Positions 43,604 to 56,051 of a DNA stretch of 64,000 nucleotides are shown here, piece by piece; position 1 is the stretch's first letter; each line of letters opens with the position of its first letter. Made by a program: the position numbers and the translations under genes. Source of the stretch: Vagococcus sp. CY52-2 (GTDB lineage Bacteria; Bacillota; Bacilli; Lactobacillales; Vagococcaceae); contig NZ_CP093384.1 of NCBI RefSeq assembly GCF_022655055.1, positions 1,922,001 to 1,986,000 of the forward strand. Reading direction: 5' to 3'. The notes under the pieces were generated by a model. It saw only the letters and a program-made list of their open reading frames with translations, was not told the DNA's origin and searched no databases.

Positions 43604-43969
43604 TTATTTTTTCTTACCAGCGATTGAACGAGCTGGTCCTTTTCTAGTACGAGCATTGTTTTTTGTGTTTTGACCACGAGTTGGCAAACCACGACGATGA
43701 CGCATACCTCTGTATGAACCAATTTCCATCAAACGTTTGATGTTTAAGTTCACTTCACGACGTAAGTCACCTTCAACTTTTAATTTATCTACTGCAGCAC
43801 GGATGCTATCAGTTTGTTCGTTAGTTAAATCGCGCACACGAATATCTTCAGAAACTCCTGCTTCTTTTAAGATTTCTTGAGAAGTTTTCTTTCCAATACC
43901 GTAAATGTAAGTAAGCGAAATAACAACACGTTTATCACGAGGAATATCTACACCTGCAATACGAGCCAT
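43604..43969 (-). CDS. rpsM: 30S ribosomal protein S13
   Basis: This 121-aa protein starts [26 protein letters not shown] and ends with the basic [23 protein letters not shown] tail that touches P-site tRNA. It lies 17 bases after rpmJ. Confidence 0.99.
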   Translation of the reverse strand: MARIAGVDIPRDKRVVISLTYIYGIGKKTSQEILKEAGVSEDIRVRDLTNEQTDSIRAAVDKLKVEGDLRREVNLNIKRLMEIGSYRGMRHRRGLPTRGQNTKNNARTRKGPARSIAGKKK

Positions 43970-43986
43970 TATTCGTTACACCTCCT

Positions 43987-44351
<365 letters not shown>

Positions 44352-44431
44352 AACTAGTACCTCCTTATACAGTGTTTACATCTGACAATTGACAAAAATA
44401 GTACTCACACCTATTTCATTTCAACTTTTGT

Positions 44432-44460
44432 ATTATAGCATAAAAGCTACACAAAGAAAA
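44432..44460 (-). promoter_or_regulatory. Internal promoter upstream of infA
   Basis: In the 187-base adk-infA gap the minus strand has TGCTATAAT (TATAAT at 44432-44437), an extended -10, with a weak TTTTCT 17 bases upstream. A weak imperfect hairpin (CCTGCAT/ATGCGGG near 44467-44496) lies between it and adk. It would give infA to rplQ separate transcription. Confidence 0.5.
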
Positions 44461-44538
44461 GATACCTGCATCAATTCAATGAAAAAAATGCGGGTAAGAA
44501 ATAGTAAGTGACATAGAATAGATAACTAGATGAGCTTT

Positions 44539-45204
<666 letters not shown>

Positions 45205-45248
45205 TTAAGTTCGAGAAAAGTGCTGAGGTAAAACCTCAACACACACTC

Positions 45249-46547
45249 TTACTCTCTGATAAAACCAGTGTACTGACGCTTCAACAATAACCCTTCAAGC
45301 TGTTTATTTGTTTCAAGAGCCACACTAATGACAATCAGTAAACTTGTTCCTCCCAATCCAATTGATTGAGGTAAGCCCCAAATATTTTGTGCAATAATTG
45401 GTAGAATTGCCACTAATCCTAAGAAGACAGATCCAACAACACTTAATCTCATTAATAAAGACGAAATGAATTTTTCTGTTTCTTGGCCAGGTCGTACACT
45501 TGGAATATAACTTCCTTGCTTCTGCAAATTCTCAGCTACTTTCTCAGGATTAACCTGAACAAAGGCATAGAAGAATGTAAAAGCAACAATCATAATTGTA
45601 TAAAGTATTCCACCTGGGATAGTTGAATAATTAAACAATGTAGTCAACACGTCAAACCAACCTTTTCCGCCTTGTGTTGTTTTAAAGGCAGTCAAAATAG
45701 CTTGCGGTGTTGCTATAATTGAGCTGGCAAAGATGACAGGAATAACTCCTGCTGCATTTACTTTTAATGGTAAATAACTACTTTGTGGTGCACCAGCTAC
45801 ACGTTTTGTATATTGAATTGGTATCTTTCTTTCTGCTTGTTGCACATAAGTTACCATAACTACTACTAAAAGAACAGCAATAACTAAGGCAAGTATGAAT
45901 AATACAGATTTCCACATATCAGATTTATCAATATTGACAAAATAGTCTACGTAGATTTCTTTGATGCTTGATGGGAATCTGGCGATAATTCCAGCAAAGA
46001 TAATCATTGAGACACCATTTCCAATTCCTTTTTCAGATATTTGCTCGCCCATCCAAGTAACTAACATGGTACCAGCTGTTAAGATGATTCCGATACTTAC
46101 ATACGTAAATACACTTGGACTTTTCACTAGTCCGGCATTTGCATACAGGTTAAAACCAGCTGTGATAGCAATCGATTGAACAAAGCCTAACACCAACGTA
46201 ATATAACGTGTTGCTTGGTTTAATTTTCTACGTCCTACCTCACCTTGTTTTGACCATTCAACAAATTTCGGTACGATATCCATTTGAAGTAATTGAACAA
46301 TAATAGATGCAGTAATGTATGGCGATACTCCCATTGCGAACAATGAGAATCTCTCCATGGCATTACCACTGACTGTGTTGAACATCGCCATTAAAGCTAA
46401 ATCATTAAGATTTGTTAATGCTTTTGCGTCAACACCAGGTACTGTAATATGTGCTCCAACTCTAAACGCGAAGAGAATGAAAAGTGTAAAAAATATCTTA
46501 TTACGGATATTTTCTATCTTAAACGAATCCTTCAACAGCTTAAACAT
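45249..46547 (-). CDS. secY: Protein translocase subunit SecY
   Basis: This 432-aa protein has ten membrane spans and forms the Sec channel with SecE and SecG. Family segments are VGAHITVPGVD near span 1, FAMGVSPYITASIIVQLLQMD, GEQISEKGIGNGVSMIIF and QGSYIPSVRPGQETEKF. Its ATG overlaps the rplO stop by one base, so translation is coupled. Confidence 0.99.
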   Translation of the reverse strand: MFKLLKDSFKIENIRNKIFFTLFILFAFRVGAHITVPGVDAKALTNLNDLALMAMFNTVSGNAMERFSLFAMGVSPYITASIIVQLLQMDIVPKFVEWSKQGEVGRRKLNQATRYITLVLGFVQSIAITAGFNLYANAGLVKSPSVFTYVSIGIILTAGTMLVTWMGEQISEKGIGNGVSMIIFAGIIARFPSSIKEIYVDYFVNIDKSDMWKSVLFILALVIAVLLVVVMVTYVQQAERKIPIQYTKRVAGAPQSSYLPLKVNAAGVIPVIFASSIIATPQAILTAFKTTQGGKGWFDVLTTLFNYSTIPGGILYTIMIVAFTFFYAFVQVNPEKVAENLQKQGSYIPSVRPGQETEKFISSLLMRLSVVGSVFLGLVAILPIIAQNIWGLPQSIGLGGTSLLIVISVALETNKQLEGLLLKRQYTGFIRE

Positions 46548-46987
46548 TAGATCACCTCAACTGACCCACCAGCTGCTTCAATTGCAGTTTTTGCAGATTC
46601 AGAGAATTTAGCTGCTTTCACAGTTAATTTTTTAGTTAATTCACCATTACCTAAAACTTTGATTCCTGATTTTTCGTTTTTAACGATTCCTGCTTCAATT
46701 AAAGTAGTTGGTGTTACCTCAGTACCATCTTCAAAACGATTTAACACGTCTAAGTTGATTACTGCATAATCTTTACGGTTAATGTTAGTAAATCCACGTT
46801 TTGGTAAACGACGGAATAAAGGAGTTTGTCCCCCTTCAAAACCTAAACGTACACCACCACCTGAACGTGATTTTTGACCTTTTTGTCCACGACCTGATGT
46901 TTTACCGTTACCAGATGATGATCCACGACCTACACGATTACGTACATGTCTTGATCCTTCTGCCGGATGTAACTCATGAAGTTTCAT
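46547..46987 (-). CDS. rplO: 50S ribosomal protein L15
   Basis: This 146-aa protein starts [22 protein letters not shown] and has the Gly/Arg-rich loop [21 protein letters not shown]. It overlaps secY by one base and lies 43 bases after rpmD. Confidence 0.99.
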   Translation of the reverse strand: MKLHELHPAEGSRHVRNRVGRGSSSGNGKTSGRGQKGQKSRSGGGVRLGFEGGQTPLFRRLPKRGFTNINRKDYAVINLDVLNRFEDGTEVTPTTLIEAGIVKNEKSGIKVLGNGELTKKLTVKAAKFSESAKTAIEAAGGSVEVI

Positions 46988-47030
46988 ATATTCGGCACCT
47001 CCTTAAAAATAGTCTACCTACAAATTACAC

Positions 47031-47210
47031 TTAAATTTCTTCAACGTCCACTAAATGAGATATAGTGTTAACCATTCCTTTAATTGCTTCGTTGTTTGGT
47101 TTAACAACTGTAGAATTAGTTTTTTTCAAGCCTAAAGCTTTCACTGTATCGCGTTGGTTTTGAGGACGTCCAATGATACTACGTTTTAAAGTAATTTTTA
47201 ATTCGCTCAT
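47031..47210 (-). CDS. rpmD: 50S ribosomal protein L30
   Basis: This 59-aa protein reads [20 protein letters not shown] at the start, then [16 protein letters not shown], the L30 signature, and ends VDVEEI. The ATG at 47210 follows an AAGGGGG ribosome binding site, 12 bases past rpsE. Confidence 0.97.
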   Translation of the reverse strand: MSELKITLKRSIIGRPQNQRDTVKALGLKKTNSTVVKPNNEAIKGMVNTISHLVDVEEI

Positions 47211-47222
47211 TTTTGGTCCCCC

Positions 47223-47723
47223 TTATCCGATTAGTTCGTCAACAGAAATGCCTCTAAGTTCAGCCACTTCTTCTGCACGTTTTAGTCTACTTAATCCTTC
47301 AACAGTTGCACGAACAACGTTGACAGGTGTGTTTGATCCTAAAGATTTACTTGTAATATCAGAAATACCCGCTAACTCAAGGACGGCACGCACTGGTCCA
47401 CCAGCAGCAACCCCAGAACCGGCTACAGCAGGTTTCATAAGGATACGTCCACCACAGAATGATCCAATCACTTCGTGAGGAATTGTTGAGCCTACCATTG
47501 GTACTTCGATTAAGTTTTTCTTAGCATCTTCTACTGCTTTACGAATTGCTTCAGGTACTTCTTGAGCTTTACCAGTACCAAATCCAACGTGACCATTTCT
47601 ATCTCCAACTACTACTAAAGCAGCAAAGCGTAGACGACGTCCACCTTTAACAACTTTAGATACGCGGTTAATAGCTACTACGCGGTCTTCTAAGTCGAAT
47701 TGTCTAGCATCTAAATTAGCCAT
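47223..47723 (-). CDS. rpsE: 30S ribosomal protein S5
   Basis: This 166-aa protein starts [21 protein letters not shown] and has [28 protein letters not shown], the S5 signature. Loop residues linked to spectinomycin resistance (VVKGGRRL) look wild-type. It lies 20 bases downstream of rplR. Confidence 0.99.
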   Translation of the reverse strand: MANLDARQFDLEDRVVAINRVSKVVKGGRRLRFAALVVVGDRNGHVGFGTGKAQEVPEAIRKAVEDAKKNLIEVPMVGSTIPHEVIGSFCGGRILMKPAVAGSGVAAGGPVRAVLELAGISDITSKSLGSNTPVNVVRATVEGLSRLKRAEEVAELRGISVDELIG

Positions 47724-47743
47724 GAATGGTGTTCCTCCTTTTC

Positions 47744-48100
47744 CTAAAATTCTAGTCCATTTTCACGTGCTGCTTCAGCTAATGCAGCTACACGTCCATG
47801 GTAAAGGTATCCACCACGGTCAAAGACTACTTCTTTAATACCTTTTTCTGTTGCTTTTTTAGCGATTGAAGCTCCTACAGCTGTAGCTGCTTCTGTTTTG
47901 TTTTCTCCTGCGATATCTTTATCAACAGTAGAGGCACTTGCAAGTGTCACACCCGCTACGTCATCAATTAATTGAGCGTAGATGTTTTTGTTAGAACGGA
48001 ATACGTTCAAGCGTGGGCACTCGGCAGTACCAGAGATTTTACTACGTACGCGTTGATGTCTTTTTTGGCGCACTTTATTTTTATCTGGTTTTGAAATCAC
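47744..48100 (-). CDS. rplR: 50S ribosomal protein L18
   Basis: This 118-aa protein binds 5S rRNA. I choose the GTG at 48100 ([19 protein letters not shown]), seven bases after GAGGTG, matching the family length; a GTG three codons earlier lies within that site. It ends [25 protein letters not shown]. Confidence 0.97.
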   Translation of the reverse strand: MISKPDKNKVRQKRHQRVRSKISGTAECPRLNVFRSNKNIYAQLIDDVAGVTLASASTVDKDIAGENKTEAATAVGASIAKKATEKGIKEVVFDRGGYLYHGRVAALAEAARENGLEF

Positions 48101-48125
48101 ACTTGTCACCTCATTAGTTTATTTG

Positions 48126-48662
48126 TTATTTACCAGTTTTACCTTCTTTACGTCTTACGTGTTCGCCAACATAGCGAATACCTTTGCCTTTGTAAGGTTC
48201 AGGAGGACGTACTCCACGAATGTTTGCTGAAAGTTCACCAACAACTTCTTTGTTAGACCCTTTAACAACAATTTGTGTATTTGAAGGAACTTCAATTGTG
48301 ATGCCTTCTGGTGTTTCAAACTCAACTGGATGTGAATATCCAACGTTTAAAACAAGTTTTTTACCTTGTAATTGAGCACGGTAACCAACACCAATTAGTT
48401 CAAGAGCTTTTTCAAACCCTTCACTAACACCAACAACCATGTTGTTTAAGTTAGCACGCATTGTACCATGTAAGGTTTTGTTTTCTTTAGTATCATCAGG
48501 ACGAGTTAAGACAACTTCACCTTCTGAAATGTTTAACGTAATATTTGGTGAAAACTCACGAGTTAATTCACCTTTTGGACCTTTAACCGTAACAGTGTTT
48601 CCTGATTGCGTTACTGTAACACCTGCAGGAACTACGACTGGTTTATTTCCGATACGACTCAC
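48126..48662 (-). CDS. rplF: 50S ribosomal protein L6
   Basis: This 178-aa protein has two L6 repeats and the C-terminal signature [16 protein letters not shown] followed by the basic KEGKTGK end. It starts [17 protein letters not shown]. It lies 29 bases after rpsH. Confidence 0.99.
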   Translation of the reverse strand: MSRIGNKPVVVPAGVTVTQSGNTVTVKGPKGELTREFSPNITLNISEGEVVLTRPDDTKENKTLHGTMRANLNNMVVGVSEGFEKALELIGVGYRAQLQGKKLVLNVGYSHPVEFETPEGITIEVPSNTQIVVKGSNKEVVGELSANIRGVRPPEPYKGKGIRYVGEHVRRKEGKTGK

Positions 48663-48691
48663 TCTAGGCCACCTCCTTGATTAATAATTTT

Positions 48692-49090
48692 TTACCAAAC
48701 GTATGCTAGTACTTCTCCACCAGTATTACGCTCTCTTGCTTCTTTATCAGTTAAGATACCTTCTGAAGTTGAGATAATAGCTATACCTAAACCATTTAAT
48801 ACTTTAGGCACTTCATCAGCTTTTACATAAACACGTAAACCTGGTTTTGAGATACGTTTTAAGTTAGTAATAACGCGTTCGTCGTTTTTACCATATTTTA
48901 AGAAAACACGGATGATTCCTTGTTTGTCATCTTCGATGAATTCTACTTCACGCACAAAACCTTCACGTTGTAAGATTTTTGCGATTTCAAGTTTGATTGT
49001 TGATGCAGGCACTTCTAATGATTCGTGTTTTACGATATTCGCATTACGAATACGAGTTAAGAAGTCTGCAATTGGATCTGTCATCACCAT
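48692..49090 (-). CDS. rpsH: 30S ribosomal protein S8
   Basis: This 132-aa protein starts [18 protein letters not shown] and ends [32 protein letters not shown]8 often autoregulates spc operons. AGGAGG lies 11 bases upstream of the ATG. Confidence 0.99.
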   Translation of the reverse strand: MVMTDPIADFLTRIRNANIVKHESLEVPASTIKLEIAKILQREGFVREVEFIEDDKQGIIRVFLKYGKNDERVITNLKRISKPGLRVYVKADEVPKVLNGLGIAIISTSEGILTDKEARERNTGGEVLAYVW

Positions 49091-49124
49091 TGAGTCCTTT
49101 ACCTCCTTTTGCGGTTTACTTTTT

Positions 49125-49310
49125 TTACCAGCTTGCTTTCTTCACGCCGGGAATTTGTCCTTTATAGGCAAGTTCACGGAAGCAAATACGGCAAAGTTTG
49201 AATTTGCGATAAACTGAATGTGGACGTCCACAACGTTCACAACGAGTATATTCTTGAGTTGAGAATTTTGCTGGACGTTTATTTTTAGCAATCATTGATT
49301 TTTTAGCCAC
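49125..49310 (-). CDS. rpsN: 30S ribosomal protein S14, zinc-binding type
   Basis: This 61-aa protein is the short zinc (C+) form, with Cys24, Cys27, Cys40 and Cys43 in CERCG and CRICF. It ends [13 protein letters not shown]. It lies in the standard place between rplE and rpsH. Confidence 0.99.
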   Translation of the reverse strand: MAKKSMIAKNKRPAKFSTQEYTRCERCGRPHSVYRKFKLCRICFRELAYKGQIPGVKKASW

Positions 49311-49328
49311 GTAGTTCGCCTCCTTAAA

Positions 49329-49868
49329 TTATTTTTGGAATGGCATTCCAAGTTGACCTAATAACTCACGAGCTTCCTCATCAGTATTAGCTGTTGTAAC
49401 AATAACAATGTCCATTCCTCGAACTTTATCTACTAAATCATAATCAACTTCAGGGAAAATTAATTGTTCTTTTACACCTAAAGTGTAATTTCCACGTCCG
49501 TCAAATGATTTTTTGCTGATACCATGGAAGTCACGTACACGAGGTAAAGAGACAGATACTAATTTATCTAAAAATTCGTACATTCTTTCTCCACGTAAAG
49601 TTACTTTACATCCGATTGGCATTCCTTCACGTAAACGGAAACCAGCGATAGATTTTTTAGCTTTTGTAATAATTGGTTTTTGTCCAGAGATTAAAGCAAG
49701 TTCTTCAACAGCTTTATCTAAGTTTTTACTATTTGATACTGCATCACCAACACCCATGTTAATAACGATTTTATCAACTTTAGGTGTTTGCATAACAGAA
49801 GAGTAATTAAATTTTTCCACCAATGATGGTGTTACTTCATTAAGATACTTTTCTTTTAGGCGGTTCAT
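49329..49868 (-). CDS. rplE: 50S ribosomal protein L5
   Basis: This 179-aa 5S rRNA-binding protein has [32 protein letters not shown] and [21 protein letters not shown]. It lies 26 bases after rplX. Confidence 0.99.
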   Translation of the reverse strand: MNRLKEKYLNEVTPSLVEKFNYSSVMQTPKVDKIVINMGVGDAVSNSKNLDKAVEELALISGQKPIITKAKKSIAGFRLREGMPIGCKVTLRGERMYEFLDKLVSVSLPRVRDFHGISKKSFDGRGNYTLGVKEQLIFPEVDYDLVDKVRGMDIVIVTTANTDEEARELLGQLGMPFQK

Positions 49869-49894
49869 TCAACATTGCCTCCTTCCTGATATTC

Positions 49895-50206
49895 TTATTT
49901 ATCTAAAACTTCTCCAGTTTTCTTAGAAACACGTACTTTTTTACCATCTACTTCTTTGTATCCTACGCGTGTTGGTTCACCATTAGATGGATCAACCACC
50001 ATTACATTAGAAACGTGAATAGATGCCTCCATTTCGATAATTCCACCTTGTGGAGCTGCCGCGCTAGGTTTTTGGTGTTTTTTCATAACGTTAACACCTT
50101 CTACGATGACGCGATCTTTCTTCGGAAATGCTTGGAGTACGATTCCCTCTTTATTCTTATCTTTACCTGAGATAACTTTTACTTTATCGCCTTTTTTAAC
50201 GAACAT
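49895..50206 (-). CDS. rplX: 50S ribosomal protein L24
   Basis: This 103-aa protein starts at the ATG at 50206 ([21 protein letters not shown], a KOW motif), which follows AAAGGAGG; a GTG four codons earlier lies in the ribosome binding site. L24 initiates 50S assembly. Confidence 0.97.
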   Translation of the reverse strand: MFVKKGDKVKVISGKDKNKEGIVLQAFPKKDRVIVEGVNVMKKHQKPSAAAPQGGIIEMEASIHVSNVMVVDPSNGEPTRVGYKEVDGKKVRVSKKTGEVLDK

Positions 50207-50240
50207 CTTGTTTCGCACCTCCTTTAAACATGAGTATGTA

Positions 50241-50624
<384 letters not shown>

Positions 50625-50659
50625 TCAAACTTTCAGGTTTCTCTATAGGAAAATTCGAA

Positions 50660-50926
50660 TTAAATAATTACTGCTTCTTCTACAACTTCTACTAAACGGA
50701 AGCGTTTTGTCGCAGATAATGGACGAGTTTCCATAATTTTAACGATGTCTCCCGTTTTTGCTACATTGTTTTCATCATGAGCTTTATATTTTTTAGAGTA
50801 TTTAACTCTCTTGCCATAAATCTTATGAGTTTTCTTTGTTTCTACTACAACAACGATAGTTTTATCCATTTTATCGGAAACTACTCGCCCAGTGTAGACT
50901 TTACGTTCATTTCTTTCTTGAGTCAT
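50660..50926 (-). CDS. rpsQ: 30S ribosomal protein S17
   Basis: This 88-aa OB-fold protein has [19 protein letters not shown] and [22 protein letters not shown], the S17 signature. It lies 23 bases after rpmC. Confidence 0.99.
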   Translation of the reverse strand: MTQERNERKVYTGRVVSDKMDKTIVVVVETKKTHKIYGKRVKYSKKYKAHDENNVAKTGDIVKIMETRPLSATKRFRLVEVVEEAVII

Positions 50927-50949
50927 CTATCAATGGCCTCCTTCCACTA

Positions 50950-51141
50950 TTACTTAGCAGCTTCTTCACGCAAAACTGTTTTGATGCGTGCAATCGATTT
51001 ACGAACTTCTGAAATTCGCGCTGTGTTTTCTAATTGACCTGTTGCTAATTGGAAACGTAAGTTGAAAAGTTCTTCTTTATACTCTTTCTCTTTAGCGATC
51101 ATTTCGGTAGTGGTTAACTCTCTGATATCTTTAACCTTCAT
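50950..51141 (-). CDS. rpmC: 50S ribosomal protein L29
   Basis: This 63-aa helical protein starts at the ATG at 51141 ([14 protein letters not shown]), inside the end of rplP (11-base overlap). [18 protein letters not shown] is the family motif. The longer frame upstream lies wholly in rplP. Confidence 0.98.
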   Translation of the reverse strand: MKVKDIRELTTTEMIAKEKEYKEELFNLRFQLATGQLENTARISEVRKSIARIKTVLREEAAK

Positions 51142-51565
51142 TCGATTCACCACCCATTTCTTCACGTTTTACAATTTTTGTTTTAATAGGTAACTTATTA
51201 GAAGCAAGTCTTAATGCTTCACGAGCTACATCTTCTGGAACGCCAGCAACTTCAAACAAGATTTTTCCACGTTTTACTGGTGAAACCCAGCCTTCAGGAG
51301 CCCCTTTACCAGAACCCATACGAACACCAATTGCTTTTGATGTATATGACTTGTGAGGGAAAATTTTAATCCATACTTTCCCACCACGTTTCATGTGACG
51401 AGTCATTGCGATACGGGCAGCTTCAATTTGACGGTTAGTAATCCAATGAGAATCTACAGCTTGTAAGCCATATTCACCAAATGCGATTTCTTTTCCACCT
51501 TTAGCTTCACCACGCATTTTACCTCTAAATTCACGACGGTGTTTTACACGTTTAGGTACTAACAT
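51131..51565 (-). CDS. rplP: 50S ribosomal protein L16
   Basis: This 144-aa protein starts [24 protein letters not shown] and has [17 protein letters not shown]. It lies near the A site. Only 2 bases separate it from rpsC. Confidence 0.99.
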   Translation of the reverse strand: MLVPKRVKHRREFRGKMRGEAKGGKEIAFGEYGLQAVDSHWITNRQIEAARIAMTRHMKRGGKVWIKIFPHKSYTSKAIGVRMGSGKGAPEGWVSPVKRGKILFEVAGVPEDVAREALRLASNKLPIKTKIVKREEMGGESNEG

Positions 51566-51567
51566 GA

Positions 51568-52224
51568 TTATTTCCCTCCTTTCTCAGTGTTTTTCTTTTC
51601 AGGAAGAATTTCTCCACGATAAATCCACACTTTAACTCCTAGTTTTCCGTATGTTGTATCTGCTTCTTCCCAAGCATAATCAATATCTGCTCTTAATGTG
51701 TGCAATGGAACAGTTCCTTCAGAATAACCTTCAGAACGTGCCATGTCAGCACCATTTAAACGTCCAGATACAAGAGTTTTGATACCTTGAGCACCTGATC
51801 TCATTGTACGTTGGATAGCTTGTTTTTGAGCACGACGGAATGCTACACGATTTTCTAATTGACGTGCAATTCCTTCTGCTACTAATTTAGCATCTAAATC
51901 TGGTTTTTTGATTTCAACGATGTTAATATGAACTCGTTTACCAGTTAATTTATTTAATTCTTTACGTAAAGCTTCAACTTCAGATCCGCCTTTACCAATA
52001 ACCATACCAGGTTTAGCAGTATGAATTGAAACGTTCACGCGATTTGCAGCACGTTCGATTTCAACGGTTGAAACAGAAGCATCAGCCAATCTAGTCGAAA
52101 TGAATTTACGAATCTTCAAATCTTCATGTAGGTATTCAGCGTATTCTTTTTCTGCATACCATTTCGCATCCCAGTCACGAATGACGCCGACACGCATTCC
52201 AATTGGATTAATTTTTTGACCCAC
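51568..52224 (-). CDS. rpsC: 30S ribosomal protein S3
   Basis: This 218-aa protein has a KH domain ([18 protein letters not shown] at about 75-92) and the C-terminal [15 protein letters not shown]. It forms part of the mRNA entry channel. It lies 13 bases after rplV. Confidence 0.99.
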   Translation of the reverse strand: MGQKINPIGMRVGVIRDWDAKWYAEKEYAEYLHEDLKIRKFISTRLADASVSTVEIERAANRVNVSIHTAKPGMVIGKGGSEVEALRKELNKLTGKRVHINIVEIKKPDLDAKLVAEGIARQLENRVAFRRAQKQAIQRTMRSGAQGIKTLVSGRLNGADMARSEGYSEGTVPLHTLRADIDYAWEEADTTYGKLGVKVWIYRGEILPEKKNTEKGGK

Positions 52225-52237
52225 TGGTTGTCCCTCC

Positions 52238-52588
52238 TTATTTTTCTGATACTACTACTGTAATATGACTTGTTCTTTTGTTGATAGGTGAAGCAGATCC
52301 TTTTGCACGAGGACGGAAGCGTTTCATTGTTGGTCCTTCATTTACAAATACTTCTGATACTACTAAATCTTCAACATCTAAATCAAAGTTATTTTCTGCG
52401 TTAGCAATAGCTGACATAAGCACTTTTTCAACAATACCTGCTGCTTTGTTAGGTGAGAATTTCAAGATTGAAATTGCTTCTCCTACTTGTTTACCTCTGA
52501 TTAGGTCAACAACAAGTCTTGTCTTGCGAGGTGAAGTGCGAATTGTTTTAGCAGTTGCTTTAGCTGAAGTAATTCTTTCTTCTGACAT
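52238..52588 (-). CDS. rplV: 50S ribosomal protein L22
   Basis: This 116-aa protein has [17 protein letters not shown] and the exit-tunnel hairpin with [29 protein letters not shown]. The hairpin has no visible insertion or deletion of the macrolide-resistance type. Confidence 0.99.
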   Translation of the reverse strand: MSEERITSAKATAKTIRTSPRKTRLVVDLIRGKQVGEAISILKFSPNKAAGIVEKVLMSAIANAENNFDLDVEDLVVSEVFVNEGPTMKRFRPRAKGSASPINKRTSHITVVVSEK

Positions 52589-52607
52589 ATTCGTGTCCTC
52601 CCCTCAA

Positions 52608-52886
52608 TTAGCGATTTGTTTTTTTATCGTCAGCAGCATGTCCGCGATAAGTTCTTGTTGGTGCGAATTCACCTAGTTTATGGCCTACCATGTCTTCTTG
52701 AATGTAAACAGGAACATGTTTTCTTCCATCATATACTGCGATAGTATATCCTATAAAGTTTGGAAAAATTGTAGAACGACGTGACCAAGTTTTAATTACT
52801 TTCTTTTTCGGTTGATCTTTTTGTGCTTCCACTTTTTTCATTAAGTGTTCATCGACAAAAGGTCCTTTTTTTAAGCTACGACCCAT
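52608..52886 (-). CDS. rpsS: 30S ribosomal protein S19
   Basis: This 92-aa protein starts [20 protein letters not shown] and has [30 protein letters not shown], the S19 signature. It lies 39 bases after rplB. Confidence 0.99.
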   Translation of the reverse strand: MGRSLKKGPFVDEHLMKKVEAQKDQPKKKVIKTWSRRSTIFPNFIGYTIAVYDGRKHVPVYIQEDMVGHKLGEFAPTRTYRGHAADDKKTNR

Positions 52887-52925
52887 GGTGAACCTCCTCT
52901 CACATATTTCATATTAGCTATCAAA

Positions 52926-53759
52926 TTATTTAGTTTTACGACGACGTACAATAAGTTTATCTGATTTAGCTTTTTTGCTACGTGTTTTGTATCCAAGTGT
53001 TGGTTTGCCCCATGGACTCATTGGAGATGGACGTCCGATAGGTGCTTTACCTTCACCACCACCGTGTGGGTGATCATTAGGGTTCATTACGCTACCACGT
53101 ACAGTAGGACGTTTACCTAACCAACGATTACGACCAGCTTTACCGATGTTGATTAATTCGTGTTGTTCGTTACCTACAGTACCGATTGTTGCACGACAAG
53201 TTCCTAAAATCATACGAACTTCTCCTGAATTCAAACGAACTAATACATATTTACCTTCTTTACCTAACACTTGAGCGCTAGTACCAGCTGAACGAATTAA
53301 TTGTCCACCTTTACCAGGTTTTAACTCAATGTTATGGATAACAGTACCAACTGGGATATTATTCAATGGTAGAGCATTTCCTACTTTGATATCCGCATCT
53401 GGACCTGAAGAAATTTGTGCACCTACTTGGATGCCTTTTGGTGCTAAGATATATGCCTTCACACCATCAGTGTAATGGATTAATGCAATGTTAGCAGATC
53501 TGTTTGGATCATACTCAACTGTTTTTACAGTACCAACCACATTATCTTTATTACGTTTAAAGTCAATTAAACGATATTGGCGTTTGTGTCCACCAGCTTG
53601 ATGACGTACAGTAATTTTACCTTGGTTGTTACGTCCAGCGTTTTTACTTAATGGTTGTAATAACGTTTTTTCTGGTTTAGATGTTGTGATTTCAGCAAAA
53701 TCAGAACCAGTCATGTTACGACGACCATTTGTGGTAGGTTTATACTTTTTAATCGCCAC
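52926..53759 (-). CDS. rplB: 50S ribosomal protein L2
   Basis: This 277-aa protein lies near the peptidyl transferase centre. Family segments are GGGHKR-like [15 protein letters not shown] and the C-terminal [33 protein letters not shown], containing the conserved histidine of L2 (HPHGGG). Confidence 0.99.
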   Translation of the reverse strand: MAIKKYKPTTNGRRNMTGSDFAEITTSKPEKTLLQPLSKNAGRNNQGKITVRHQAGGHKRQYRLIDFKRNKDNVVGTVKTVEYDPNRSANIALIHYTDGVKAYILAPKGIQVGAQISSGPDADIKVGNALPLNNIPVGTVIHNIELKPGKGGQLIRSAGTSAQVLGKEGKYVLVRLNSGEVRMILGTCRATIGTVGNEQHELINIGKAGRNRWLGKRPTVRGSVMNPNDHPHGGGEGKAPIGRPSPMSPWGKPTLGYKTRSKKAKSDKLIVRRRKTK

Positions 53760-53792
53760 GTGATTTCCCTCCTACTTTAGTTGATGCTGTAA

Positions 53793-54080
53793 TTATTCAG
53801 CATCAAAAATTTGAATTTCTTTTGAATCTTCTGTTAGTTGTACAATTGCTTTACGGCGTTTTTTAGTATAACCAGCATGTTTACCCATTCTTTTAAGTTT
53901 AGGTTTTACATTCATGATGTTCACTTTTTTAACTTTAACGTCGAAAACTGATTCTACAGCTTGCTTAACTAATGTTTTGTTGGCTCTTACGTCAACTTCA
54001 AACGTGTATTTTTTTTCGTCCATAGCTGCTACAGACATTTCTGTAATAACTGGACGTTTAATTACGTCGATTAATTCCAT
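53793..54080 (-). CDS. rplW: 50S ribosomal protein L23
   Basis: This 95-aa protein at the peptide exit binds trigger factor and SRP. It starts [18 protein letters not shown] and has [26 protein letters not shown]. Its ATG overlaps the rplD stop by one base. Confidence 0.99.
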   Translation of the reverse strand: MELIDVIKRPVITEMSVAAMDEKKYTFEVDVRANKTLVKQAVESVFDVKVKKVNIMNVKPKLKRMGKHAGYTKKRRKAIVQLTEDSKEIQIFDAE

Positions 54081-54703
54081 TATGCAAGCACCTCCTCTAT
54101 TTGAGTTAGAGCAGTTTTAGTTACTAATAGTTTGTCAGCAGCAACTACGTCAAGTACACTTACGTTATTTGATTCTACAATAGAAACGTTTGGTAAGTTA
54201 CGTCCTGATAAAGCAGCAAAATCATTGCCACCTTCTAGTACTACTAAAACTTTAGTGTCAACACTTAAGTTTGCTAAAACTTGTTTAAATTCTTTTGTTT
54301 TTGGTGCGTCGAAAGCTAATCCTTCAACAACAACTAGTTTGTTTTCAGCAACTTTTTCTGATAAAACAGATTTAATTGCTAAACGACGAACTTTTTTAGG
54401 TAATTTGTAGCTGTAAGAACGTGGTGTTGGTCCAAAGACAACTCCACCTCCACGCCATTGTGGTGAGCGGATAGATCCTTGACGCGCACGACCTGTTCCT
54501 TTTTGACGCCATGGTTTACGTCCACCACCGCGTACAGCGCTACGGTTTTTAACAGCGTGAGTTCCTTGTCTTAAAGAAGCACGTTGCATGATAATTGCAT
54601 CGTAGACAACACTTTCGTTTGGCTCGATACCAAAAATAGCTTCATTTAATTCAATTTCGCCATTTTGAGTTCCATCTTGTTTAAATAATGCTACAGATGT
54701 CAT
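54080..54703 (-). CDS. rplD: 50S ribosomal protein L4
   Basis: This 207-aa protein starts at the ATG at 54703 ([19 protein letters not shown]), behind GGAGG. The tunnel loop [33 protein letters not shown] is intact. L4 is the usual autoregulator of S10 operons. Confidence 0.98.
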   Translation of the reverse strand: MTSVALFKQDGTQNGEIELNEAIFGIEPNESVVYDAIIMQRASLRQGTHAVKNRSAVRGGGRKPWRQKGTGRARQGSIRSPQWRGGGVVFGPTPRSYSYKLPKKVRRLAIKSVLSEKVAENKLVVVEGLAFDAPKTKEFKQVLANLSVDTKVLVVLEGGNDFAALSGRNLPNVSIVESNNVSVLDVVAADKLLVTKTALTQIEEVLA

Positions 54704-54726
54704 TCTTAGTTCCTCCTCTCCCACAA

Positions 54727-55362
54727 TTATTTAGCAGCCTTAACAGCTGTTTTTATTTCAATTAATGATTTTTTAGCACCAGGTACATTACCTTTTACTA
54801 AAATAACATTTTTATCTGCATCTACTCTTACGATTTCAAGGTTTTGAACGGTAACACGATCTCCACCCATACGTCCAGCAAGTTTTTTGCCTTTAAATAC
54901 ACGTGATGGATCAGACGCTCCACCCATTGAACCTGGACGACGATGGTATCTAGAACCATGTGCCATTGGTCCACGAGATTGTCCATGACGCTTAATAACC
55001 CCTTGGAAGCCGTGTCCTTTAGTTGTACCTGTGACATCAACAATGTCTCCTGCTTGGAAAACATCAACAGTGATTTCTTTACCTACTTCATATTCTCCCA
55101 GCTCAACATCATTGAATTCTCTAATGAAGCGCTTAGGAGTCGTATTTGCTTTTGCAACATGACCCTTAGCAGGTTTGTTTGACAAAATATCACGTTTATC
55201 TTGGAAACCAACTTGGACAGCTTCGTATCCATCAGTTTCAACAGTTTTAACTTGTAAAACAACGTTTGGAGTTGCTTCGATTACTGTTACGGGAATTAAT
55301 TCGCCGTTTTCTGTAAATATTTGTGTCATACCTACTTTTTTACCTAAGATTCCTTTGGTCAT
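54727..55362 (-). CDS. rplC: 50S ribosomal protein L3
   Basis: This 211-aa protein starts [16 protein letters not shown] and has the loop [34 protein letters not shown] that reaches the peptidyl transferase centre. It lies 24 bases after rpsJ. Confidence 0.99.
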   Translation of the reverse strand: MTKGILGKKVGMTQIFTENGELIPVTVIEATPNVVLQVKTVETDGYEAVQVGFQDKRDILSNKPAKGHVAKANTTPKRFIREFNDVELGEYEVGKEITVDVFQAGDIVDVTGTTKGHGFQGVIKRHGQSRGPMAHGSRYHRRPGSMGGASDPSRVFKGKKLAGRMGGDRVTVQNLEIVRVDADKNVILVKGNVPGAKKSLIEIKTAVKAAK

Positions 55363-55386
55363 GAGTACACCTCCATCTTTTTGTTA

Positions 55387-55695
55387 TTATAATTTAATTT
55401 CAATATTTACACCACTTGGCAAGTCTAGCTTCATTAAAGCGTCAACTGTTTTTGGTGTTGGGCTCACAATATCAATTAAACGTTTGTGAGTACGCATTTC
55501 GAATTGTTCACGTGAATCTTTGTATTTATGTGTCGCACGAATTACTGTATAAACTGAACGGTCAGTTGGTAATGGAATTGGTCCAGAAACCTCAGCACCT
55601 GTTCTTTTTGCTGTTTCTACAATTTTTTCTGCAGACTGATCTAATACACGATGTTCATACGCTTTTAAACGGATACGAATTTTTTGTTTTGCCAT
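55387..55695 (-). CDS. rpsJ: 30S ribosomal protein S10
   Basis: This 102-aa protein also acts as NusE in antitermination. The ATG at 55695 ([20 protein letters not shown]) follows GGAGGG; a longer frame upstream runs through the leader and is not coding. [35 protein letters not shown] is the family signature. It opens the S10-spc-alpha operon. Confidence 0.98.
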   Translation of the reverse strand: MAKQKIRIRLKAYEHRVLDQSAEKIVETAKRTGAEVSGPIPLPTDRSVYTVIRATHKYKDSREQFEMRTHKRLIDIVSPTPKTVDALMKLDLPSGVNIEIKL

Positions 55696-55850
55696 TTTGT
55701 TCCCTCCTTCGCCTATTTTAAAAGTAGACATAGCTCCTCGAAAATATCCAACACGCCACCATGGCAATGCTTCCTGGCGTGTCGCAACCTCTCGATTCAA
55801 CGCCTCCGTATTTTTATACGAGGTACTAATACACTTTTTTATCAGCACCT
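55696..55850 (-). promoter_or_regulatory. Structured leader of the S10 operon
   Basis: About 150 bases of untranslated leader precede rpsJ. On the minus strand CACGCC...GGCGTG (near 55745-55780) and CCTCGTAT...ATACGGAGG (near 55803-55825) form hairpins in otherwise AT-rich flanks. This is a plausible site for autoregulation by L4 or another product. The structure is my reading and untested. Confidence 0.45.
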
Positions 55851-55855
55851 CTAGA

Positions 55856-55884
55856 ATTATACTAAAAAAGAATGCTATAAGCAA
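55856..55884 (-). promoter_or_regulatory. S10-operon promoter
   Basis: TTGCTT (55879-55884) and a perfect TATAAT (55856-55861) are 17 bases apart on the minus strand. The gap 55696-56051 holds this promoter, the leader and the tuf terminator, with no gene. Confidence 0.75.
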
Positions 55885-55973
55885 CCCTTTTTTACATTAA
55901 ATTCTTTTTATTTTCACCTTATTAGATATTTTTTTTATTTTATGCCTTAAATAACAAAGTTTGAAAACCATTA

Positions 55974-56009
55974 AACAAAAAAAGGTTGAAAACAAATGTT
56001 TTCAACCTT
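55974..56009 (-). terminator. Terminator of tuf / str operon
   Basis: AAGGTTGAAAAC (55982-55993) and GTTTTCAACCTT (55998-56009) form a perfect 12-bp stem with a 4-base loop, followed by T7 on the minus strand, 43 bases past the tuf stop. Confidence 0.95.
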
Positions 56010-56051
56010 ACGTCCTTACACAACAATGCTTTATTTGAATAGATTAAAAAA

